NCBI GenBank assembly: GCA_029339505.1
Contig: JAQISU010000041.1
Location: 9,198,501-9,262,500 of the forward strand
DNA length: 64,000 bases
Direction: 5' to 3'
From: Unio delphinus
Taxonomy: Eukaryota > Mollusca > Bivalvia > Unionida > Unionidae
Both the position numbers and the translations under genes were made by a program. This document shows, one piece after another, positions 31,781 through 44,699 of the stretch. Under the pieces are notes generated by a model, which had not been told where the DNA came from, did not search any database, and worked only from the letters and a program-made list of their open reading frames with translations. The stretch's first letter is position 1, and each line of letters begins with the position of its first letter.

Positions 31781-32041
31781 ATATTGTTAAGTACAGTTGG
31801 TATGCGAGTACATTTAAAACTGTACCATTATACCACCAAGAGATCTTCTAAAGATGAAATGACCATCATATTGTTAAGTACAGTTGGTATGTGAGTACAT
31901 TTAAAACTGTACCATTATACCACCAAGAGATCTTCTAAAGATGAAATGACCATCATATTGTTAAGTACAGTTGGTATGTGAGTACATTTAAAACTGTACC
32001 ATTATACCACCTAGAGATTTTCTAAAGATGAAATAACCACC
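31781..32041. repeat. 87-bp tandem repeat, 3 units
   Basis: Units start at 31781, 31868 and 31955 (ATATTGTTAAGTACAGTTGG), and a fragment starts at 32042. They are nearly identical, ending GATCTTCTAAAGATGAAATG then ACCATC. Confidence 0.95.
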
Positions 32042-33502
32042 ATATTGTTGATATATGTATAGTTAATGTATCGTAGGTTGTTTTCATAAATTATATCGAT
32101 ACATGGCAGAGGTGAATCCTTTCACCTGTAAAGAAAAATATATTATTGTATTGTTCGTCGTTCTGTTAACAATTGTGATTCTGCATAAAAAGGCGAGCTA
32201 TCCACCATGTGCACTTACCAAACTTTGTAGATGGATGGCACTTATAGTAAAACAATTTTTTTTATACATTTTAGTTTGAAAGGTCAAGGTCACTGACTAC
32301 AAGAAGAAAAATGGTTTCATTATATCAGACTTAATTGAACCATATTTTTGTCGTAGGATTTCACTCGTGGAAATGAACTAGATTTTAGGTTGATCCCATA
32401 GATTTGGGATTCTAAAGAAAACCAAGTAAATCTTTATCCATGTGGAGCGATTGTACATTTCTGGTGTCAATGGTTTTCTCCAAGTCCGGAGAAAGAAGTA
32501 TATATTCCCAATTGTATCCCACCTATTGGTTATTAGAAATTAAGTGTCCTTAAATAGGGAGTGTCTCATTGGTCAAATATCTGGCGAAAAAACACAATGG
32601 AGCTCTAAATCTAAAGAAAAATCACAAGTACTTTTACCAAATGAACATGTCTCATAGTTGCCAGATTACAGAGATGTGATCTTTTGATTTAGTGTCAAAG
32701 TAATAGTCATTTAAAATCCATATATTCCATCAAAGAATAATGGCAGCAAGTCAAAGACAAAGTAGATGACTTTTATTTCAAGACCAAGGAATTTATGATC
32801 CAACATTTGACCATGATTGCACAATGTGACCTCTAAAATGTGCAAGCATTGTGCGATCATGGTCGAATGTCAAATGTTGCATGCTTGCTTGCAAATGTTA
32901 GATGTTTGCCAGTTTGGGATCTCTAAAACTTGCAAGCAAACATGCAACATTTGACATTTGACCAAGATTGCACAAGTTAAGTTTATTCAGTCAATCTCCA
33001 TAAATCGGAAATAGTTTGTCTTTGTTGCAACGTTTTCCTATCAAATCATCAGGGATATGGTGTTGAATTATGTCTACCAATGTATTCATTTCTTAGCATC
33101 TTGGCCAACTCAAAAATTAGACTTGTAAAGACTAAGGTAGTTATTCTGGGTCTTTATGAAAATTATATTTTGTTCTCAAAATAATTTGCAAATCACAAAG
33201 ACCAGTAATTTTGTTGGAAAGTGAGTTATGGATTCAATTTAATTTTGGTCATCAAATTTGCTCTAAATATTGGGTGAACTCATATGAGAATGATCTGGTA
33301 TGGATTCTTAAATGTGAAAAACTAAAAACTACATAAATATTGGCAGGGAATACACAACTGTTTTTCTTTTCTTTCAATGAAATGTTTTCACTTTCATATT
33401 TTTCAGCAATTATAGATCTGAAGTGTATTAGAAAAGTCAGGATTCAATATTAGGTATTGATTTCCTTTCATACTTAGGATGTGATCTGATTTACATTTTC
33501 AG
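32042..33502. other. Non-coding AT-rich DNA with a hairpin-forming repeat
   Basis: No supported gene. The stretch carries the alternating inverted repeats at 32801-32976. The last part may be intron of the CNOT1-like fragment, since the acceptor at 33501-33502 follows a T-rich tract. Confidence 0.45.
32801..32976. repeat. Three copies of one sequence in alternating orientation, forming a 47-bp hairpin
   Basis: CAACATTTGACCATGATTGC (32801), its inverse complement at 32847-32879, and a direct copy at 32945-32976. The segment 32847-32894 pairs with 32930-32976 at about 5 mismatches over 47 bp, including GCATGCTTGCTTGCAA against TTGCAAGCAAACATGC, with a 35-bp loop. Confidence 0.75.
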
Positions 33503-34080
33503 AATTGAGGGATGTATGCGCAGTTATTCATTGATCTCTTTGAGTACCTCTCTTCATTCAACAAGAATGACATTATTGAACGTCCAGTACATATGCTGCA
33601 CAAGGTAGGCATTGGTAAATATGGGTCTTAGCTGTGTGCCAGATTTACTTCAGATTTAATCATGCAGGGTAATTTGTTTAAAATTATCAATGGACAAATG
33701 GATTGCTTTCATATTTTTAAACTATTTAAAGTTATTAAATTAGATCTCAAGAGACCATGTTGTTACACATAAACTTTATAACTATATCATCTTTTTACAG
33801 ACTACACGAAAAGCGTTACTAGTCCTGCCTGATAACTTCCCAGAGCTTGTTTGAGTACCGTTATGAATTCTGTGATGCCATATCGTCACACGGTATCAAT
33901 ATGCTTAAGTCAATATTGTCTGCCGTTTCATGTAAGATACTTATGCCAAATCCATTTAACCCTGAAGGTTGACAAGCTACCAGAATTAAGACAACCTCCA
34001 CATATTAGCGCCAGCTTTGTAAAGATGACTCATACAACACCTTTCAAGAAAGTAAAATATCTTCAATCACAATTCTGATT
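33503..34080 (+). pseudogene. CNOT1: CNOT1-like pseudogene fragment (two exons, C-terminal NOT1 region)
   Basis: Exon a (33503-33604; clean frame 33512-33604) reads MYAQLFIDLFEYLSSFNKND then ending HMLHK, with acceptor TTTTCAG and donor AAG|GTAGGC. Exon b starts at 33801 after TTTTTACAG with TTRKALLVLPDNFPELV, stop, then in the next frame EYRYEFCDAISSHGINMLKS and NPFNPEG. In the third frame comes KVDKLPELRQPPHISASFVK and TPFKKVKY (to 34078). The order and residues (MYAQLFIDLF; LLVL..FPE; Y.Y.FCD.I; ILSA; P.PFNP; KVD.L) match the C-terminal NOT1 region of CNOT1, scaffold of the CCR4-NOT deadenylase. Two frameshifts and a stop make it a pseudogene. Intron and splice sites are kept, so it is a duplicated, not processed, copy. 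Confidence 0.72.
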
Positions 34081-34315
34081 TAGATACCTGATAAATTCCT
34101 CCACCATTAATACTTGCAATTAAAAAGTAAAATATTTTGTACCACCATGTAGTCAGTATTGTGTTGATGTGCAGTTAAATCTGGAAACATCATATATTAA
34201 TCCTTGACTTTTGTTTCTGGAGTAGAGCTCAAAAACGTGTATCTCACTGAACATTGGTACACCTTAGTTTGTGGTATGGATGTACGTTTTTGCTATCACA
34301 TTAATTGGCGAGGAT

Positions 34316-34375
34316 GAATACATACATACATACATACATACATACATACATACATACATACATACATACATACAT
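34316..34375. repeat. (CATA)n microsatellite
   Basis: About 14 perfect units of the tetranucleotide. Confidence 0.95.
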
Positions 34376-35518
34376 GTAAAGAAATTGTCTCACCCTATCA
34401 ACGCTGATGTAATTGAGATAACATGAATTTCAAATTGTATTATTACAAAGATACTTTGAAATAACATCATGTCAACTGGAGGAGCATTTATGACATATAA
34501 GGAACTTGAAGAAACCTTATCAACATATCACTTATCTCCCATTGAATTAATACAAATGCTTTTTCTCTCAGAAGTATACAATACGCCCACATGAATGTAA
34601 ATAACTATCGCTTGTGCGTGTATTTTCTACGACAGTTAGCTCCCTTGAGTTATGTTGCAAACTTTAGACTTAGTATGTGTACGTTATTCCCCTTTCTCAG
34701 TAAAACCATGCTGAATAAAACACACATCAGTCATTATATTTTGTCGTGGTAGCGTGACACGTAACCATGAACTTAAAGTGTAGGCTAAGCTCGCAATAAA
34801 GTGTTACCTGGGAAGGATGGAATATGCAATATTTGGTGAAATGTTTGTATTTTCATTAAGAGTCCGTTCGGATAACGGTAAGATGGAATCGCATCACAGT
34901 TAGTACGTATTTTTTAAAAACATTTTATTTTTTTCTTTCATTTTGATGGTGATAGAAGAGTTATATTTATTCTTGAGAATATGAGATTAGTGGTTGTCTG
35001 TATGTATTTCAACGACAGTGTACACAGTGAGTAGTAAGGCCTTGGTGATGACCCGGAATTGAAATATATATGGGGTTTTTTTCTAGTGAAGCCCCTCAAC
35101 AACAAAAAACGGCGCTGAATTTTTGACAAGAACTTCACCGTGAAGTCATCATTGGAGGTATTTTAGATTAACATATGATTTGCGTTGATTGTCACACAGA
35201 GGAAAGCTCAGTATTGAGAAATAAATGTAGAGAAAATATAGTGAAATTAATTGTGTTCCATGTCCAGACCGATTAGAGTGTGATGTTAACCTTAAATAAA
35301 TTTAGTGGAGTATGAGAAAGATGAGACCATTTGAAAGTGTCATAAAATTACTTGTTTTCAAGTTATTAATATTGGCGGGATAGAGAGTTATTCTAGCTTC
35401 GATGGGAGTGTCAAATGTTTAGTGGTTAGAGAAAAGTAATTCTGATTGGGAAACACTCCTCATCTAAAATAGCCAAAGATAATTCAATATTCTAAGTAAT
35501 TTCCTTTGCGAAATTCGA
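34376..35518. other. AT-rich DNA with a diverged interspersed repeat related to 1440-1900
   Basis: Ordered word matches with 1440-1900 occur (CATTATATTTTGTCGT near 34733, ATTGGCGGGATAGAGAG near 35371, GATGGGAGTG near 35400, GGTTAGAGAAAAGTAATTCTGATTG near 35424). No open frame is supported. It forms the left flank of the satellite array. Confidence 0.35.
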
Positions 35519-35649
35519 CAATCCAAGGTTTTACTGCTTTCACCTTTTATAACTATATTACACACTACCATTATCACCTTTCAGAACTGTATCACACACA
35601 GTTTACTGCTATCACCATTTATATCTGTATTACACACATTTTACTGCTA

Positions 35650-38600
35650 TCACTTTTTATAACTGTATTACACACATTTTACTGCTATCACTTTGAATAA
35701 CTGTATTACACACATTTTACTGCTATCACCATTTATAACTACATTACACACATTTTACTGCTATCAACATTTATAACTATATTACACACATTTTACTGCT
35801 ATCACCATTTCTAACCATATTACACACATTTTACTGCTATCACTTTGTATAACTGTATTACACGCATTTTACTGCTATCATCATTTATAACTATATTACA
35901 CGCATTTTACTGCTATCACCATTTATAACTGTATTACACACATTTTACTGCTATCACCATTTATAAATGTATTGCACACATTTTACTGCTATCACTTTGT
36001 ATAACTGTATTACACGCATTTTACTGCTATCACCATTTATAACTATATTACACGCATTTTACTGCTATCACTTTGAATAACTGTATTACACGCATTTTAC
36101 TGCTATCACCATTTATAACTATATTACACGCATTTTACTGCTATCACTTTGAATAACTGTATTACACGCATTTTACTGCTATCACCATTTATAACTGTAT
36201 TGCACACATTTTACTGCTATCACTTTGTATAACTGTATTACACACATTTAACTGCTATCACTTTTTATAACTGTATTACACACATTTTACTGCTATCACT
36301 TTGAATAACTGTATTACACACATTTTACTGCTATCACCATTTATAACTATATTACACACATTTTACTGCTATCAACATTTATAACCATATTACACACATT
36401 TTACTGCTATCACCATTTATAACTATATTACACACATTTTACTGCTGTCACTTTGTATAACTGTATTACACGCATTTTACTGCTATCACCATTTATAACT
36501 ATATTACACGCATTTTACTGCTATCACCATTTATAACTGTATTACACACATTTTACTGCTATCACCATTTATAACTGTATTGCACACATTTTACTGCTAT
36601 CACTTTGTATAACTGTATTACACGCATTTTACTGCTATCACCATTAATAACTATATTATACACATTTTACTGCTATCACTTTGTATAACTGTATTACACG
36701 CATTTTACTGCTATCACCATTTATAACTGTATTACACACATTTTACTGCTATCACTTTGTATAACTGTATTACACGCATTTTACTGCTATCACCATTTAT
36801 AACTGTATTGCACACATTTTACTGCTATCACTTTGTATAACTGTATTACACGCATTTTACTGCTATCACTTTGTATAACAGTATTACACACATTTTACTG
36901 CTATCACCATTTATAACTGTATTACACACATTTTACTGCTATCACTTTGTATAACTGTATTACACGCATTTTACTGCTATCACTTTGTATAACAGTATTA
37001 CACACATTTTACTGTTATCACTTTATATAACTGTATTACACTTATTTTACTGCTATCACCATTTATAACTATATTACAAACATTTTACTGCTATCACTTT
37101 GTATAACTGTATTACACGCATTTTACTGCTATCACCATTTATAACTGTATTACACACATTTTACTGCTATCACTTTTTATAACTGTAATACACACATTTT
37201 ACTGCTATCACTTTTTATAACTGTATTACACACATTTTACTGCTATCACTTTGAATAACTGTATTACACACATTTTACTGCTATCACCATTTATAACTAC
37301 ATTACACACATTTTACTGCTATCAACATTTATAACTATATTACACACATTTTACTGCTATCACCATTTCTAACCATATTACACACATTTTACTGCTATCA
37401 CTTTGTATAACTGTATTACACGCATTTTACTGCTATCATCATTTATAACTATATTACACGCATTTTACTGCTATCACCATTTATAACTGTATTACACACA
37501 TTTTACTGCTATCACCATTTATAAATGTATTGCACACATTTTACTGCTATCACTTTGTATAACTGTATTACACGCATTTTACTGCTATCACCATTTATAA
37601 CTATATTACACGCATTTTACTGCTATCACTTTGAATAACTGTATTACACGCATTTTACTGCTATCACCATTTATAACTATATTACACGCATTTTACTGCT
37701 ATCACTTTGAATAACTGTATTACACGCATTTTACTGCTATCACCATTTATAACTGTATTGCACACATTTTACTGCTATCACTTTGTATAACTGTATTACA
37801 CACATTTAACTGCTATCACTTTTTATAACTGTATTACACACATTTTACTGCTATCACTTTGAATAACTGTATTACACACATTTTACTGCTATCACCATTT
37901 ATAACTATATTACACACATTTTACTGCTATCAACATTTATAACCATATTACACACATTTTACTGCTATCACCATTTATAACTATATTACACACATTTTAC
38001 TGCTGTCACTTTGTATAACTGTATTACACGCATTTTACTGCTATCACCATTTATAACTATATTACACGCATTTTACTGCTATCACCATTTATAACTGTAT
38101 TACACACATTTTACTGCTATCACCATTTATAACTGTATTGCACACATTTTACTGCTATCACTTTGTATAACTGTATTACACGCATTTTACTGCTATCACC
38201 ATTAATAACTATATTATACACATTTTACTGCTATCACTTTGTATAACTGTATTACACGCATTTTACTGCTATCACCATTTATAACTGTATTACACACATT
38301 TTACTGCTATCACTTTGTATAACTGTATTACACGCATTTTACTGCTATCACCATTTATAACTGTATTGCACACATTTTACTGCTATCACTTTGTATAACT
38401 GTATTACACGCATTTTACTGCTATCACTTTGTATAACAGTATTACACACATTTTACTGATATCACCATTTATAACTGTATTACACACATTTTACTGCTAT
38501 CACTTTGTATAACTGTATTACACGCATTTTACTGCTATCACTTTGTATAACAGTATTACACACATTTTACTGTTATCACTTTATATAACTGTATTACACT

Positions 38601-38765
38601 TATTTTACTGCTATCACCATTTATAACTATATTACAAACATTTTACTGCTATCACTTTGTATAACTGTATTACACGCATTTTACTGCTATCACCATTTAT
38701 AACTGTATTACACACATTTTACTGCTATCACTTTTTATAACTGTAATACACACATTTTACTGCTA
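35650..38765. repeat. Higher-order repeat: two copies of a 1558-bp (41-monomer) block
   Basis: Rare variants recur exactly 1558 bp apart: AACTACATTAC at 35737 and 37295, ATAAATGTATTGC near 35963 and 37522, CACTTATTTTACTG near 37040 and 38597. The copies look almost identical. One difference seen is TGATATCACC (38457) for TGCTATCACC (36899). Confidence 0.88.
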
Positions 38766-41700
38766 TCACTTTGAATAACTGTATTACACGCATTTTACTG
38801 CTATCACCATTTATAACTGTATTACACGCATTTTACTGCTATCACCATTTATAAATCTATTACACACATTTTACTTCTATCACTTTGTATAACTGTATTA
38901 CACACATTTTACTGCTATCACCATTTATAAATCTATTACAAACATTTTACTGCTATCACCATTTATAACTGTATTACACACATTTTACTGCTATCACTTT
39001 GTATAACTGTATTACATTACATTTTACTGCTATCACTTTGTATAACTGTATTACACATATTTTACTGCTATCATCATTTATAACTGTATTACACATATTT
39101 TACTGCTATCACTTTTAATTACTGTATTGCACACATTTTACTGCTATCACTTTTAATTACTGTATTACACACATTTTACTGCTATCACCATTTATAAATC
39201 TATTACACACATTTTACTGCTATCACCATTTATAACTGTATTACACGCATTTTACTGCTATCACCATTTATAAATCTATTACACACATTTTACTTCTATC
39301 ACTTTGTATAACTGTATTACACACATTTTACTGCTATCACCATTTATAAATCTATTACACACATTTTACTGCTATCACCATTTATCACTGTATTACACGC
39401 ATTTTACTGCTATCACCATTTATAAATCTATTACACATATTTTACTGCTATCACCATTTATAACTGTATTACACACATTTTACTGCTATCACTTTGTATA
39501 ACTGTATTACACACATTTTACTGTTATCACTTTATATAACTGTATTACACACATTTTACTGCTATCACTTTGTATAACTGTATTACACACATTTTACTGC
39601 TATCACTTTGTATAACTGTATTGCACATATTTTACTGCCATCACCATTTATCTCTGTATTACACGCATTTTACTGCTATCACCATTTATAAATCTATTAC
39701 ACACATTTTACTGCTATCACCATTTATAACTGTATTACACGCATTTTACTGCTATCGCCATTTATAAATCTATTACACACATTTTACTTCTATCACTTTG
39801 TATAACTGTATTACACACATTTTACTGCTATCACCATTTATAAATCTATTACACACATTTTACTGCTATCACCATTTATAACTGTATTACACGCATTTAC
39901 TGCTATCACCATTTATAACTGTATAACACGCATTTCACTGCTATCAACATTTATAACTATATTACACGCATTTCACTGCTATCAACATTTATAACTGTAT
40001 TACACGCATTTTACTGCTATCACCATTTATAAATCTATTACACACATTTTACTGCTATCACTTTGTATAACTATATTACAAACATTTTACTGCTATCACC
40101 ATTTATAACTGTATTACACATATTTTACTGCTATCACCATTTATAACTGTATTACACACATTTTACTGCTATCACCATTTATAACTGTATTACACGCATT
40201 TTACTGCTATCACCATTTATAACTATATTACACCCATTTTACTGCTATCACTTTGTATAACTATATTACACACATTTTACTGCTATCACCATTTGTAACT
40301 GTATTACACACATTTTACTGCTATCACCATTTATAACTGTATTACACACATTTTACTGCTATCACCATTTATAACTATATTACACACATTTTACTGCTAT
40401 GACCATTTATAACTGTATTACACACATTTTACTGCTATCACCATTTATAACTATATTACACGCATTTTACTGCTATCACCATTTATAACTGTATTCCACG
40501 CATTTTACTGCTATCACCATTTATAACTATATTACACACATTTTACTGCTATCACCATTTATAACTATATTACACACATTTTACTGCTATCACTTTGTAT
40601 AACTGTATTACACGCATTTTACTGCTATCACCATTTATAACTATATTACATGCATTTTACTGCTATCACCATTTATAACTGTATTACACACATTTTACTG
40701 CTATCACCATTTAAAACTGTATTGCACACATTTTACTGCTATCACTTTGTATAACTGTATTACACGCATTTTACTGCTATCACCATTTATAACTATATTA
40801 CACGCATTTTACTGCTATCACTTTGAATCACTGTATTACACGCATTTTACTGCTATCACCATTTATAACTATATTATACACATTTTACTGCTATCACTTT
40901 GTATAACTGTATTACACGCATTTTACTGCTATCACCATTTATAACTGTATTACACACATTTTACTGCTATCACTTTGTAAAACTGTATTACACATATTTT
41001 AATGCTATCACTTTGTATAACTGTATTACACGCATTTTACTGCTATCACTTTGTATAACAGTATTACACCCATTTTACTGTTATCACTTTATATAACTGT
41101 ATTACACACATTTTACTGCTATCACCATTTATAACTGTATTACACACATTTTACTGCTATCACCATTTATAACTGTATTACACACATTTTACTGCTATCA
41201 GCATTTACAACTGTATTACACGCATTTTACTGCTATCTCTTTATATAACAGTATTACACACATTTTACTGCTATCACCATTTATAACTGTATTACACACA
41301 TTTTACTGCTATCACCATTTATAACTGTATTACACGCATTTTACTGCTATCACTTTGTATAACTGTATTACACGGATTTTACTGCTATCACTTTGTATAA
41401 CAGTATTACACACATTTTACTGTTATCACTTTATATAACTGTATTACACACATTTTACTGCTAACACCATTTATAACTATATTACACACATTTTACTGCT
41501 ATCACTTTGTATAACTGTATTACACGCATTTTACTGCTATCACCATTTATAACTGTATTACACACATTTTACTGGTATCACTTTTTATAACTGTATTACA
41601 CACATTTTACTGCTATCACTTTGAATAACTGTATTACACGCGTTTTACTGCTATCACCATTTATAACTGTATCACACTCATTTTACCACTATCACCATTT

Positions 41701-44699
41701 ATAACTGTATTACACACATTTTACTGCTATCACCATTTATAAATCTATTACACACATTTTACTGATATCACCATTTATAACTATATTACACGCATTTTAC
41801 TGCTATCACCATTTATAAATCTATTACACACATTTTACGGCTATCACCATTTATAAATCTATTACACACATTTTACTGCTATCACCATTTATAAATCTAT
41901 TACAACCATTTTACTGCTATCACTTTGTATAACTTTATTACACGCATTTACTGCTGTCACCATTTATAAATCTATTACACACATTTTACTTCTATCACTT
42001 TGTATAACTGTATTACACACATTTTACTGCTATCACCATTTATAAATCTATTACACACATTTTACTGCTATCACCATTTATAACTGTATTACACGCATTT
42101 CACTGCTATCAACATTTATAACTATATTAGACACATTTTACTGCTATCACCATTTATAACTGTATTACACACATTTCACTGCTGACAACATTTATAACTA
42201 TATTACACGCATTTCACTGCTATCAACATTTATAACTGTATTACACGCATTTTACTGCTATCACCATTTATCAATCTATTACACACATTTTACTGCTATC
42301 ACCATTTATAACTGTATTACACGCATTTCACTGCTATCAACATTTATAACTATGTTAGACGCATTTCACTGCTATCAACATGTATAACTGTATTACACGC
42401 ATTTTACTGCTATCACCATTTATAAATCTATTACACACATTTTACTTCTATCACTTTGTATAACTGTATTACACACATTTTACTGCTATCACCATTTATA
42501 AATCTATTGCACACATTTTACTGCCATCACCATTTATAACTGTATTGCACACATTTTACTGCTATCACCATTTATAACTATATTACATGCATTTTACTGC
42601 TATCACTTTGTATAGCTGTATTACACGCATTTTACTGCTATCACCATTTATTACTGTATTACACGCATTTTACTGCTATCACCATTTATAACTGTATTAC
42701 ACACATTTTACTGCTATCACTTTGTATAACTGTATTACACACATTTTACTGCTATCACCATTTATAACTGTATTACACACATTTTACTGCTATCACTTTG
42801 TATAACTGTATTACACACATTTTACTGCTATCACCATTTATAACTATATTACACACATTTTACTGCTATCACCATTTATAAATCTATTACACACATTTTA
42901 CTGCTATCACCATTTATAACTGTATTACACACATTTTACTGCTATTACTTTGTATAACTGTATTACACACATTTTACTGCTATCACCATTTATAAATCTA
43001 TTACACACATTTTACTGCTATCACCATTTATAACTGTATTACACACATTTTACTGCTATCACCATTTATAACTATATTACACGCATTTTACTGCTATCAC
43101 CATTTATAAATCTATTACACACATTTTACTGCTATCACCATTTATAACTGTATTACACACATTTTACTGCGATCACTTTGTATAACTGTATTACACACAT
43201 TTTACTGCTATCACCATTTAAAAATCTATTACACACATTTTACTTCTATCACTTTGTATAACTGTATTACACGCATTTTACTGCTATCACCATTTATAAA
43301 TCTATTACACACATTTTACTGCTATCACCATTTATAACTGTATTACACACATTTTACTGCTATCACTTTGTATAACTGTATTACACACATTTTACTGCTA
43401 TCACCATTTATAAATCTATTACACGCATTTTACTTCTATCACTTTGTATAACTGTATTACACACATTTTACTGCTATCACCAATTATAAATCTATTACAC
43501 GCATTTTACTGCTATCACCATTTATAAATCTATTACACACATTTTACTTCTATCACTTTGTATAACTGTATTACACACATTTTACTGCTATCACCATTTA
43601 TAAATCTATTACACGCATTTTACTGCTATCACCATTTATAAATCTATTACACACATTTTACTGCTATCACCATTTATAAATCTATTACACACATTTTACT
43701 GCTATCACCATTTATAAATCTATTACACACATTTTACTGCTATCACTTTGTATAACTGTATTACACGCATTTACTGCTATCACCATTTATAAATCTATTA
43801 GACACATTTTGCTTCTATCACTTTGTATAACTGTATTACACACATTTTACTGCTATCACGATTTATAAATCTATTACACACATTTTACTGCTATCACCAT
43901 TTATAACTGTATTACACGCATTTACTGCTATCACCATTTATAAATCTATTACACGCATTTTACTGCTATCACCATTTATAACTATATTACACACATTTTA
44001 CTGCTATCACTTTGTATAACTGTATTACACACATTTTACTGCTATCACCATTTATAAATCTATTACACACATTTTACTGCTATCACTTTTTATAACTGTA
44101 TTACACACATTTTACTGCTATCACCATTTATAACTGTATTACACACATTTTACTGCTATCTCCATTTATAACTGTATTACACACATTTTACTGCTATCAC
44201 TTTGTATAACTGTATTACACATATTTTACTGCTATCACCATTTATAACTATATTACACACATTTTACTGCTATCAATATTTATAACTGTATTACACACAT
44301 TTTACTGCTATCACTTTGTATAACTGTATTACACACATTTTACTGCTATCACCATTTATAACTATATTACACACATTTTACTGCTATCACCATTTATAAA
44401 TCTATTACACACATTTTACTGCTATCACCATTTATAACTGTATTACACACATTTTACTGCTATCACTTTGTATAACTGTATTACACACATTTCACTGCTC
44501 TCACCATTTATAAATCTATTACACACATTTTACTGCTATCAAAATTTATAACTGTATTACACACATTTTACTGCTATCACCATTTATAACTGTTTTACAC
44601 GCATTTTACTGCTATCACCATTTATAAATCTATTACACACATTTTACTGCTATCACTTTGTATAACTGTATTACACACATTTTACTGCTATCACCATTT

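Noticed and set aside
39304..41096. Several 65-codon open frames in the satellite (ILLLSPF-HTFYCYH type)
   Set aside because: They recur because three 38-bp units make 114 bp. They have no consistent start, no conservation of frame and end at the next variant monomer.
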